A stretch of DNA of 5,609 nucleotides from CAZOGW01 sp964579415 (GCA_964579415.1 CAZOGW010000165.1:1-5609); one strand, 5' to 3'; shown: positions 1 through 5,609, counted from the stretch's first letter. Notes: generated by a model not told the origin, from the letters alone. A program made the numbers and translations.

Positions 1-269
1 AGGACCGCCGCCGTCGCCCTGCCCAGGTCGGCATCGGCGTGGAGCAGCATCACGTCGACGTCGGAGTACAGGCACTGCTCGCGTCGCCCGTACCCGCCGA
101 CGGCGACCACCGCCAGCGGCTCGCCCTCGAGGCTCCCCGCCAGTTCCCTGACGGCGGCGTCGAGGGCGTCGCTGAGGGCGGCGCAGGTATCCAGCCCCCC
201 GTCGCCGAAGGGTCGTGACGCGCCGCGGTCCCGCAGGGCGATGTACCCCGCGAGACCGCCGGCGTTCAT
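1..269 (-). CDS. glnD: PII nucleotidyltransferase GlnD, N-terminal fragment
   Basis: The first 89 codons of GlnD are visible; the rest runs off the low-coordinate edge of the window. GlnD adds and removes a nucleotide on the T-loop tyrosine of PII, in response to glutamine (UMP in enterobacteria; AMP is reported for actinobacterial homologues). The nucleotidyltransferase signature is clear: GGYGRREQ at residues 58-65, followed by YSDVDVMLL at 68-76, with D70 and D72 as the probable metal-binding pair. ATG at 269 is chosen because it is the only start codon in this frame between the glnK stop and the catalytic motif. The preceding ribosome binding site is weak (GGTCGGG at best). The gene follows glnK after 25 bp, as expected for an amt-glnK-glnD operon. 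The HD phosphohydrolase and ACT domains expected downstream cannot be seen, so intactness is unknown. The family call is firm, given the motif together with the context. Confidence 0.9.
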   Translation of the reverse strand, partial: MNAGGLAGYIALRDRGASRPFGDGGLDTCAALSDALDAAVRELAGSLEGEPLAVVAVGGYGRREQCLYSDVDVMLLHADADLGRATAAV

Positions 270-294
270 GTCGGTGCCCGACCCGGTCGGCGGG

Positions 295-633
295 TCAGAC
301 GGCCTCGGCGCCCCTCTCCCCGGTGCGGATGCGCACCACCTCGTCGAGGGGGACGACGGCGATCTTGCCGTCGCCGATGTCGCCGGTGCGGGCGGCGCCC
401 TCGATGGCGTCGACGGCCGCCGTCGCCAGAGAGTCGTCCACCAGGACCTCGATGCGGAGCTTGGGGACGAAGGCGACCTCGTATTCGGCGCCGCGGTAGA
501 CCTCGGTCTGGCCGGCCTGCCGGCCGAAGCCGGAGACGTCACCGACGGACAGTCCGGAGACGCCGGCCGCGGTGAGGGCAGCCTTGACGTCATCGAGTTT
601 GAACGGCTTGATGTAAGCGATGATCAGCTTCAC
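295..633 (-). CDS. glnK: Nitrogen regulatory protein PII (GlnK type)
   Basis: This is a 112-residue PII protein, the usual family length. PII trimers sense ATP/ADP and 2-oxoglutarate, and in the GlnK branch they bind and close the Amt ammonium channel. Visible landmarks are IKPFKLDDV near the N-terminus, the T-loop GFGRQAGQTEVYRGAEY ending in Tyr51, and the C-terminal nucleotide-binding ARTGDIGDGKI and VRIRTGERG stretches. Tyr51 is the site modified by GlnD, which is encoded immediately downstream. An in-frame TTG at 642 would give three extra residues, but it abuts the Shine-Dalgarno AGGAAGGG (650-643). The GTG at 633 sits 9 nt from that site, and starting there places the T-loop tyrosine exactly at position 51, so GTG is preferred. 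The gene begins 15 bp after the amt stop. The symbol glnK, not glnB, is chosen because of the linkage to amt. Confidence 0.96.
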   Translation of the reverse strand: MKLIIAYIKPFKLDDVKAALTAAGVSGLSVGDVSGFGRQAGQTEVYRGAEYEVAFVPKLRIEVLVDDSLATAAVDAIEGAARTGDIGDGKIAVVPLDEVVRIRTGERGAEAV

Positions 634-642
634 GACGGGCAA

Positions 643-650
643 CCCTTCCT
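643..650 (-). promoter_or_regulatory. glnK ribosome binding site overlapping the amt stop codon
   Basis: On the minus strand AGGAAGGG runs from 650 to 643 and shares two bases with the amt TAG stop (651-649). It decides the glnK start: GTG at 633 is 9 nt away, whereas TTG at 642 has no spacer. The overlap suggests that ribosomes finishing amt can re-initiate on glnK, which would keep channel and regulator in proportion. That coupling is inferred. Confidence 0.75.
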
Positions 651-1836
651 AGCGTGATTCGGTGAAGATGTAACCACGCTCTTCGTGCTGGGTGATGTCG
701 AGCCCCTCGACCTCCGCAGCCTCGTCGACCCGCAGGCCCACGGTGGCGTCGACGATCTTGGCGAGGACCCAGGTCACGATGAACGTGAATGCGATAGTGG
801 CCACCACTCCGACGAACTGGTACCACAGCAGCGACGGGTTGCCGAAGAGGAGTCCGTCGACGTCGTTGACGGCCGCGGCGGCGAACAGGCCCAGCAGCAG
901 CGACCCGAGGATGCCGCCGACCAGGTGCACACCGACCACGTCGAGCGAGTCGTCGTAACCGAATCTGAACTTCAGCGACACGGCGAGGTAGCAGACCACA
1001 CCGGCCAGGATGCCGAACACGAACGCCGACGCCGGGGTGACGAACCCGGCTGCCGGGGTTATGGCCACCAGGCCGGCGATGGCGCCCGATGCGGCGCCGA
1101 GCGTGGTCGGCTTGCCCGTCTTGCGCCACTCGGCGAGCACCCATCCGAAGGCGCCGAGGGCGGCCGCGATCTGCGTGGTCAGCCAGGCGTTGACGGCGAG
1201 CCCGTTGGCCGCGCCGGCCGACCCGGCGTTGAACCCGAACCAGCCCAGCCACAGGATGCCGGCGCCGAGCAGGGTGAAGGGCAGTGCGTGCGGCCTGATC
1301 GGCTCGGTGCCGAACCCCTTGCGGGGTTTGAGCACCAGTACCAGTGCCAGGGCGGCGATGCCGGCGTTGATGTGCACCACGAGGCCGCCGGCGAAGTCGA
1401 TGGCGCCCAGGTCGGCGAGCCAGCCGGCCCATGCCCAGTGGGCGATGACCGGGTAGACGATCAGCGCCCACAGCGAGACGAACATGACCCAGGCGCTGAA
1501 CTTCATGCGCCCGGCCACCGCACCCGATATGAGCGCCGGTGTGATGATGGCGAACGTGAGCTGGAACGCCGGGGCCAGCAGGTCCTCGCCCTCGAGGCCG
1601 GAGAGCCCCAGCAGCGAGAAGTCGCCGAAGAAACCGTTGCCTTCCCCGAAGGCGATTGAATAACCGACGGCCACCCAGATGATCGTCACGATCGAGATCG
1701 TGAAGAAGTTCATCATGAGCATGTTGAGCATGTTCTTGGCACGCTCCATGCCGCCGTAGAAGAACGCCAGACCGGGCGTCATGAACAGCACCAGAGCGGC
1801 GCTGGTCAATACCCAGGCGATGTCACCGGACTCCAT
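649..1836 (-). CDS. amt: Ammonium transporter Amt
   Basis: This is a 395-residue polytopic membrane protein of the Amt/MEP/Rh family, close to the usual size, with about eleven hydrophobic segments. It conducts ammonium into the cell. By comparison with E. coli AmtB, the twin pore histidines are H155 (in VVHINAG) and H304 (in GVHLVGG), the recruitment-site Asp is D147, the phenylalanine gate is probably F91 and F202, and S206 lies in FNAGS. The cytoplasmic tail from about residue 368 keeps the GLRVDEAAEVEGLD pattern that contacts GlnK and ends QHEERGYIF, a variant of the commoner HGExAY-type ending. ATG at 1836 is preceded by GGGAGG, with a rather short spacer (4 nt from GGAGG). No cleavable signal peptide is obvious; the protein starts almost directly with the first membrane helix. 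It is the first gene of the amt-glnK-glnD cluster, and a GlnR-like array lies 50 bp upstream. Confidence 0.97.
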   Translation of the reverse strand: MESGDIAWVLTSAALVLFMTPGLAFFYGGMERAKNMLNMLMMNFFTISIVTIIWVAVGYSIAFGEGNGFFGDFSLLGLSGLEGEDLLAPAFQLTFAIITPALISGAVAGRMKFSAWVMFVSLWALIVYPVIAHWAWAGWLADLGAIDFAGGLVVHINAGIAALALVLVLKPRKGFGTEPIRPHALPFTLLGAGILWLGWFGFNAGSAGAANGLAVNAWLTTQIAAALGAFGWVLAEWRKTGKPTTLGAASGAIAGLVAITPAAGFVTPASAFVFGILAGVVCYLAVSLKFRFGYDDSLDVVGVHLVGGILGSLLLGLFAAAAVNDVDGLLFGNPSLLWYQFVGVVATIAFTFIVTWVLAKIVDATVGLRVDEAAEVEGLDITQHEERGYIFTESR

Positions 1837-1837
1837 A

Positions 1838-1868
1838 CACCCTCCCTTTCTCCAACTTGCGGAGGGTG
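1838..1868 (-). promoter_or_regulatory. Inverted repeat covering the amt ribosome binding site
   Basis: In the amt leader, CACCCTCC (1868-1861) is perfectly complementary to GGAGGGTG (1845-1838), giving an 8-bp stem with a 15-nt loop. The 3' arm contains the Shine-Dalgarno and ends one base before the ATG, so a folded leader would hide the ribosome binding site. A shorter alternative stem pairs CTCC (1864-1861) with GGAG (1853-1850) over a 7-nt loop; it uses part of the same 5' arm and would leave the ribosome binding site free. The pairings are read directly from the sequence. A regulatory role is inference, and purine-rich binding sites in GC-rich DNA can form such repeats by chance. Confidence 0.4.
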
Positions 1869-1885
1869 CACGCTGGCAGCGGCAG

Positions 1886-1923
1886 GTTTCACGGGTGTTT
1901 CCCGGCGGTTTAGATCCTGTTGC
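1886..1923 (-). promoter_or_regulatory. GlnR-like operator: four pentamers at exact 11-bp spacing
   Basis: Read on the minus strand from 1923 to 1886, the order is GCAAC-n6-TAAAC-n6-GAAAC-n6-GAAAC, with pentamers at 1919-1923, 1908-1912, 1897-1901 and 1886-1890. Streptomyces GlnR sites follow gTnAC-n6-GaAAC-n6-GtnAC-n6-GaAAC, so the spacing is exact and all units keep the terminal AAC. The array ends 49 bp before the amt ATG, a suitable place for activation of amt under nitrogen limitation. No convincing -10 box was found between the array and the ATG. The same bases read on the plus strand as GTT-led 11-mers, so another OmpR-family regulator such as PhoP, whose sites are also 11-nt direct repeats, is an alternative. 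Confidence 0.6.
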
Positions 1924-1955
1924 CGGCGGTGCGGGGTATCGGTGACCCGGTAGGA

Positions 1956-1988
1956 GATGGGGGACCCGGCGAAGCCGGGTCCCCCATC
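1956..1988 (-). terminator. 15-bp perfect hairpin after the aminopeptidase gene
   Basis: GATGGGGGACCCGGC (1956-1970) and GCCGGGTCCCCCATC (1974-1988) are perfect reverse complements separated by a 3-nt loop. The hairpin begins 24 bp after the aminopeptidase stop and lies upstream of the GlnR-like array, so it fits a terminator that insulates amt from the upstream gene. No T-run follows on the minus strand (the next bases are TCTCCTACC), so it is not a canonical intrinsic terminator. Stem-only terminators of this kind are often proposed in high-GC actinobacteria. Confidence 0.7.
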
Positions 1989-1994
1989 AGCATC

Positions 1995-2028
1995 ACGGCA
2001 GGTTCACCAACACTACGGCAGGTTCACC
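1995..2028. repeat. 14-bp direct repeat across the aminopeptidase stop codon
   Basis: ACGGCAGGTTCACC occurs at 1995-2008 and again at 2015-2028, with a 20-bp period. The 2015-2028 copy encodes the last residues of the M28 protein (VNLP) and the first base of its stop; the other copy lies just beyond the stop. On the minus strand both copies read GTGAACCTGCCGT followed by a stop in the equivalent frame (TAG in the gene, TGA in the outer copy). This looks like a small tandem duplication of the 3' end of the gene. Confidence 0.7.
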
Positions 2029-3569
2029 GTGCCTTCAGGACCGTTCGGCGTCGGCATGAAGCCGCGGGAGGGGATGCTCTTCCCGACCACGCCGTTCACC
2101 GACTCGGTGGTGTGGGCGAAGGTGAGCACCGCGAAGGCGATGGCGTCGGCGTTGATCTCTTCCGCGAACTGGTTCACGTTGGCCAGCGTGTCGCAGGCCT
2201 GGTGATAGCACTGGTCGTAGCTCTCGTTGGCGACACCGCCCCAGATCGACTGCTGCAGCGGCGTCTTGCGCACCTCGGCGCCGGTGAACAGGCCCCCGGC
2301 GGGGATGCCGTTCAGGATGAACGCCTGGTAGTCGCTGCGGCCGCTGAACTCGGCGTCGTCATAGGGGACGTCCACCATCGTGTAGAACGACTCGAACACC
2401 TTCTCGATGGCCGCCGAACCCGGAGGCACCGCCACGGGGGCCGGCCAGCCGGACTCGTCGCCGTCGTACGTCATGAAGATGTAGTTGGGCGAGCCGACCA
2501 TGTCGAAGTTGAGGTAGAGGGCGATGTTGTCGAGCTCTTCCTGGGACTGGGCGTCCACCCACTCCCACGACCCGATGAGCCCCAGCTCCTCGGCTCCCCA
2601 CCAGGCGAACCGCACGCTGTTGTTGGGACGGTGCCGGCCCAGTTGCTCGGCCACCTCGAGCAACGCCGCCGAACCGGAGCCGTTGTCGTTGATACCGGGC
2701 CCGGGCGGGACCGAGTCGAGGTGGGCGCCGGCCATGACGATGTTGTCGTCGAACCGGCCCGGCAGGTCGGCGATCACGTTGTGGGTGGTCACCTGCTCGG
2801 CTTCCAGCACGACACGGGCGGTGGAGCCGGCGGCCGCCAGCGCCTCGCCGTCGAAGTAGGAGGCGGAGACCACGGGGATGTCCACCACGTCGGGGGCACC
2901 CAGCGTGCCGGCGAACAGACCGGAGCGATCGGCGTTGGGCTGATCGCCCTGGTTGAAGATCACCACGGCTTCGGCACCGGCTGCCTCGGCGTTGATCGCC
3001 TTGTCGGCGAAGGGGCAGGTACCACGCTGGATGAGAGCGATGTCGTTGGCGCCGCTCCAGTCGATCCCGGCGAAGTCCGCCGCCTCGCACCCGCTCGAGT
3101 TGGCCCGTGGCAGCGTGAGGTTGATGTCGACCGGCTTCACCGGGCCGGTGACGTCGCCCTCCCCGGCACCGGTGACGTCCAGGGTGCCGTAGTTGGCGGC
3201 GATCGGTGTGAGCTGCTGGAGCACCACTTCCACCAGGTCCATGTCGAAGGCGAACCTCTCGGCCTGCCAGCCGGCAGCCTCCAGCTTCTCGATCACGTAG
3301 TCGACGCTGGCGTCGTAGCCGGGCGTGGCTGCGGCGCGATTGCCGCCGTTGGCGTCGGCAATGGCCTGGAACGCGCCGAGGTGCTCCATCACGCCCTCGA
3401 TCGTGACGCAATCGAGCATGCGCCGGTAGGTGCGCCCGTTGTCGGTCTCATCGCAAGGTCCCTGCTGGGCATTCGCCATGGTCGCCGGCAACAGCGTCAG
3501 CACCATGGCAAGCGCTACGAGGAGGGCTCCCCTCAGGCGGCGCTGCCGCCTCTTGAAAGAGATGGTCAT
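2013..3569 (-). CDS. Secreted M28 zinc aminopeptidase with inserted PA domain
   Basis: The 518-residue product is predicted to cleave N-terminal amino acids from peptides outside the cell, using two zinc ions. It begins with a signal peptide: a basic start (KRRQRRLR, 6-13), a hydrophobic core to about residue 30 and a likely ANA|QQ cleavage after residue 34. A PA domain spans roughly 145-255, with IALIQRGTCPFADK at 177-190. The M28 catalytic domain follows, with zinc ligands and catalytic residues by comparison with Streptomyces griseus aminopeptidase: H283 (GAHLDS), D295 (NDNGSG), catalytic E327 and ligand E328 (WWGAEE), D356 (NFDMVGSPN) and H456 (CYHQACD). C454 and C459 probably form the family's disulfide. 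All catalytic positions are present, so the enzyme should be active. ATG at 3569 follows AAGGGGGAAAGGG, a usable ribosome binding site. The gene lies 53 bp after an ABC exporter gene on the same strand; co-transcription is possible. Its peptide specificity cannot be read from sequence. Confidence 0.94.
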   Translation of the reverse strand: MTISFKRRQRRLRGALLVALAMVLTLLPATMANAQQGPCDETDNGRTYRRMLDCVTIEGVMEHLGAFQAIADANGGNRAAATPGYDASVDYVIEKLEAAGWQAERFAFDMDLVEVVLQQLTPIAANYGTLDVTGAGEGDVTGPVKPVDINLTLPRANSSGCEAADFAGIDWSGANDIALIQRGTCPFADKAINAEAAGAEAVVIFNQGDQPNADRSGLFAGTLGAPDVVDIPVVSASYFDGEALAAAGSTARVVLEAEQVTTHNVIADLPGRFDDNIVMAGAHLDSVPPGPGINDNGSGSAALLEVAEQLGRHRPNNSVRFAWWGAEELGLIGSWEWVDAQSQEELDNIALYLNFDMVGSPNYIFMTYDGDESGWPAPVAVPPGSAAIEKVFESFYTMVDVPYDDAEFSGRSDYQAFILNGIPAGGLFTGAEVRKTPLQQSIWGGVANESYDQCYHQACDTLANVNQFAEEINADAIAFAVLTFAHTTESVNGVVGKSIPSRGFMPTPNGPEGTVNLP

Positions 3570-3590
3570 CCCTTTCCCCCTTCAGTTCGG

Positions 3591-3609
3591 GGCAGGTTTC
3601 CGGCCTGCC
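3591..3609. repeat. Short inverted repeat between exporter and aminopeptidase genes
   Basis: GGCAGG (3591-3596) and CCTGCC (3604-3609) form a 6-bp stem with a 7-nt loop in the 53-bp gap between the exporter stop and the aminopeptidase start. No T-run follows on the minus strand. It could be a weak attenuator or a protein-binding site, or it may have no role. No clear -10/-35 promoter was recognised in the gap. Confidence 0.3.
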
Positions 3610-3622
3610 AACTGGTGCCAGA

Positions 3623-5449
3623 CTAACCCCGGGACGTGTTTCGCGTCGGGTGGATCGGCTCCCCGCTCTCTTCCTGCTCCCACAGGGCGCGGAACTCGGG
3701 GCTGGCGGCCAGCAGATCCTGGTAGGTGCCGGTGGCGACGGCGCGGCCGGCGTCGATGACCACGATCTGGTCGGCGCGCTCCAGCGCCGGCCGCCGGTGA
3801 GAGACCACCAGCGCGGTGGCGGCCGCGTCGTTGGTGAAGAGGCGGTCCCAGACCGCCTTCTCGGTCTCCACGTCGAGGGCGCTGGAGAGGTCGTCGATGA
3901 CCAGCAGGTCGGGGCGGCGCAGCAGTGCCCGTGCGGTGGCGGTGCGCTGGATCTGGCCACCGGAGAGGCGCATCCCCAGCGGCCCCACCATGGTGTCGAG
4001 CCCGCCGGGCATGGCCGACAGGTCGAGCTCCATCTCCGCCTCCCGGATGGCGGCCAGCAGATCTTCGTCGGGGTCGTCGCGGCCCAGCAGCAGGTTCTCC
4101 CGCAGCGTCATCGAGAACAGCCGGGGAACCTGGGGCACGTAGGCGGTGCGGGGCGGGAGGAAGAACTCGGCGGGGCTCGTCACCGGTGTGCCGTTCCAGC
4201 GCACCTCGCCGCCTGCCGGCTCGACCAGACCGAGGATGGCGCGCAGCAGCGTGGTCTTGCCGGCGCCGACCCGGCCGGTGACCACGGTGAAGCTGCCCCG
4301 GGGAATCGACAGGGTCACGTCGGTGATGCCGGCGGCGGCGCCGTTCGTTGTGGGGTAGTGGTAGGTGATCCCGGTGACGTCGAGCCGCTCCAGCCCGGCC
4401 CCCCGCGGGGCGGGTCGTTCCGGTGCTTCGACCGGGCCGGTGAGTTGCAGGTCTCGCGGGCGTACCAGCCGGGCGATGGGCGCGCCTCCGAAGATGGCGG
4501 CGATGCGTTCCAGTGAGACGGCCGCCTGCTTGTAGCGGGCGATGAACAGCCCCACGAAGAACCCGGCGTCGGAGACGTAGTCGAGGAAGAACACGAACAT
4601 GGCGAAGTCGCCGATGCCCAGGCTGCCGTCCGCCATCGACCCGGCGGCGACGATGAGGGTGAGTCCGATGCCGATGTTGACGCTGTTCCAGAACACCGAC
4701 TCCAACGTGGCGGTGAGTACCCGGTCCCGCACCATGTGACGGCGGCGGGCGTCGTTAAGGCCCCGGAAGTGCTCCAGCGTGGTGTCCTCCGCCCCCACCA
4801 CCTTGATCGACTGCACCGACCCGAAGGTCTCGCCGAGCATCCCGGTGATGCGGCCGGTCGCCTCGCGGGCGGCGGTCCGGTAACGCCGCACGCGGCCTCC
4901 CAGTTTGGCGGAGACGAGCACGATCGCCACCAGCGGGGCGAACACCAGCACCGTCAGCGGAACGCTGATCGAGGACATCACCACGGCGGCCGCGGCGGCG
5001 AACACCACCGTTCCCACCATGTCGACCGTCCATTCCAGCATCTCCTGGACGTGGTCGACGTCCTCGCGGAAGCGGGTGATCATGTCCCCGGGCGACTCGT
5101 GCACCGCCTCGGCGCCGGGCAACTCGTAGACCCGCTCCAGCATGTTCTGCCGCATCAGGCTGGTCCAGCGGAAGCCGAGGTGGATGTCGTTGATCAGCCC
5201 CACCCACATCACGCCGAGCCGCCCCAGGCCGTACATGAGCATCACGGCAACCAGGGTCGAGACGTCGAACCCGGGCTCGGCTTCGAGGCGGTTGAAGTAC
5301 TCGCGGGTGAGCAGCGCCGGGATGATCGGCATCAGCCACATCGCCGACCACAGGATCAGGTTGGCGGTGTAGCGCCACGGGGCGAAACGGATGAAGCCCC
5401 ACAGGACGTGCCACACCCGCACCGGCGGGGTCGTTGCGGGAACGGTCAT
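3623..5449 (-). CDS. ABC half-exporter (membrane domain plus ATPase), probable degenerate-site subunit
   Basis: The 608-residue protein combines an exporter-type membrane domain (about residues 18-320, six hydrophobic helices) with a C-terminal ATPase domain (about 355-590). It should pump an unknown substrate out of the cell. ATPase motifs in order: A-loop Tyr near 363, Walker A GRVGAGKTT (392-400), Q-loop Q440 (YVPQ), signature LSGGQ (495-499), Walker B LLVIDD (515-520), D-loop SALD (523-526) and switch H551. The residue after the Walker B Asp, normally catalytic Glu, is D520 (GAC codon, 3892-3890). This change is typical of one half of heterodimeric ABC exporters, where only one of the two ATP sites hydrolyses efficiently. 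The ATG overlaps the preceding ABC gene's stop as ATGA and has a strong ribosome binding site, which supports a heterodimer with that gene product. The substrate cannot be inferred; multidrug or lipid export are family possibilities only. Confidence 0.93.
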   Translation of the reverse strand: MTVPATTPPVRVWHVLWGFIRFAPWRYTANLILWSAMWLMPIIPALLTREYFNRLEAEPGFDVSTLVAVMLMYGLGRLGVMWVGLINDIHLGFRWTSLMRQNMLERVYELPGAEAVHESPGDMITRFREDVDHVQEMLEWTVDMVGTVVFAAAAAVVMSSISVPLTVLVFAPLVAIVLVSAKLGGRVRRYRTAAREATGRITGMLGETFGSVQSIKVVGAEDTTLEHFRGLNDARRRHMVRDRVLTATLESVFWNSVNIGIGLTLIVAAGSMADGSLGIGDFAMFVFFLDYVSDAGFFVGLFIARYKQAAVSLERIAAIFGGAPIARLVRPRDLQLTGPVEAPERPAPRGAGLERLDVTGITYHYPTTNGAAAGITDVTLSIPRGSFTVVTGRVGAGKTTLLRAILGLVEPAGGEVRWNGTPVTSPAEFFLPPRTAYVPQVPRLFSMTLRENLLLGRDDPDEDLLAAIREAEMELDLSAMPGGLDTMVGPLGMRLSGGQIQRTATARALLRRPDLLVIDDLSSALDVETEKAVWDRLFTNDAAATALVVSHRRPALERADQIVVIDAGRAVATGTYQDLLAASPEFRALWEQEESGEPIHPTRNTSRG

Positions 5450-5609
5450 ACCAGCGCCTCCTCCATGCCGGCGGCCATGAGACGCGACAGCCGCGACTCG
5501 GGGTCGGCGAGCAGGGCGGTGCGGGGCCCGTACTCGGCGACGCGCCCACCGTCCATGATGAGGATGTCGTCGGCGCGGGTGATGGTGGCCAGGCGGTGGG
5601 CGATGATGA
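5446..5609 (-). CDS. ABC transporter ATPase C-terminus, partner half-exporter (partial)
   Basis: Only the last 53 codons are present; the start lies beyond the high-coordinate edge. The visible part holds the switch-histidine region IIAHRLATITRADDILIMDGGRVAEYG, the standard end of an exporter ATPase domain (AHRL is the H-loop), followed by a short tail ending MEEALV. The TGA stop (5448-5446) overlaps the ATG of the next half-exporter in an ATGA junction, so the two are translationally coupled and very probably encode the two subunits of one transporter. If the downstream subunit carries the degenerate site, this one should carry the normal Walker B Glu, but that region is outside the window. 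A membrane domain is expected upstream and is also not visible. Confidence 0.9.
   Translation of the reverse strand, partial: IIAHRLATITRADDILIMDGGRVAEYGPRTALLADPESRLSRLMAAGMEEALV
5457..5464 (-). promoter_or_regulatory. Ribosome binding site of the complete half-exporter gene
   Basis: GGAGGAGG on the minus strand (5464-5457) lies inside the last codons of the upstream ABC gene (Met-Glu-Glu-Ala), 7 nt before the ATG at 5449. It is a near-perfect Shine-Dalgarno with good spacing, and it fixes the start at the ATGA overlap. Confidence 0.8.

Noticed and set aside
278..290. Small hairpin (CCGAC-3 nt-GTCGG) in the glnK-glnD gap
   Set aside because: A 5-bp stem in GC-rich sequence is expected by chance and there is no T-run. 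It is not evidence of a terminator inside the operon.
685..1659. Long plus-strand open frame opposite amt, and a minus-strand frame at 590-1471 in a different phase
   Set aside because: Both overlap the clear Amt coding frame and have low-complexity, charged translations without family motifs. They are shadows of GC-rich codon use.
1995..2028. GTTCACC repeats resembling a PhoP (PHO box) site
   Set aside because: The two GTTCACC words are 20 bp apart, not the 11 or 22 bp expected for PHO box units, and one copy is inside coding sequence. A 3'-end duplication explains them better.
3554..3569. Possible twin-arginine signal in the M28 protein (RRQRR near the N-terminus)
   Set aside because: The basic cluster lacks the S/T-R-R-x-F-L-K context, and the hydrophobic core is typical of a general Sec signal peptide, so Tat export is not supported.
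3585..3600. A second GlnR-like site ahead of the aminopeptidase (GAAAC-n6-CGAAC on the minus strand)
   Set aside because: Only two loosely matching units are present and the neighbouring 11-bp positions do not match. Two pentamers at this spacing can occur by chance. The 10-bp word GGCAGGTTTC shared with 1881-1890 is likewise too short to interpret.
1920..3626. A 568-codon open frame on the plus strand
   Set aside because: It lies antisense to the M28 aminopeptidase, whose motifs and signal peptide are unmistakable. Its translation shows only the His/Arg/Gly/Val-rich composition typical of antisense frames in GC-rich genes, and no recognisable domain.
3650..4516. Plus-strand open frame opposite the ABC ATPase domain
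   Set aside because: It is the antisense of well-conserved Walker A, signature and Walker B motifs and has no recognisable domain of its own.

Overview
The window is GC-rich throughout, with G or C at most third codon positions. All six protein-coding genes lie on the minus strand, so transcription runs from high to low coordinates. The amt-glnK-glnD gene order, a four-unit 11-bp-spaced element resembling a GlnR box, and a GC hairpin terminator without a T-run all point to a high-GC actinobacterium. The sequence alone does not fix the genus. No phage, transposon, CRISPR, tRNA or rRNA signal was seen, and no stretch over 300 bases lacks a gene.

Layout in transcription order: (1) 5609-5446, the last 53 residues of an ABC transporter ATPase; (2) 5449-3623, a complete ABC half-exporter (membrane domain plus ATPase) whose start codon overlaps the previous stop as ATGA. 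The two very likely form one heterodimeric exporter, and the complete subunit has Asp in place of the catalytic Glu after Walker B. (3) 3569-2013, a secreted M28 zinc aminopeptidase with a PA domain, 53 bp after the exporter. (4) 2012-1837, a 176-bp intergenic region with a 15-bp perfect hairpin (probable terminator), the GlnR-like array, and a short inverted repeat that could mask the amt ribosome binding site. (5) 1836-649, the ammonium channel Amt; (6) 633-295, the PII signal protein GlnK; (7) 269-1, the N-terminal part of GlnD, the nucleotidyltransferase that modifies PII.

Amt, GlnK and GlnD form a classic nitrogen module. Amt brings in ammonium, GlnK plugs the channel when nitrogen is plentiful, and GlnD modifies GlnK on Tyr51 according to nitrogen status. 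The genes are tightly packed (15 bp and 25 bp gaps), and the upstream array suggests control by the global nitrogen regulator. The secreted aminopeptidase could release amino acids outside the cell, but any regulatory link to the nitrogen module is unproven, because a strong hairpin separates them.

This looks like ordinary core and transport gene content, not a novel system. The points most worth checking are regulatory: the array and leader hairpin ahead of amt, and the asymmetric ABC exporter.
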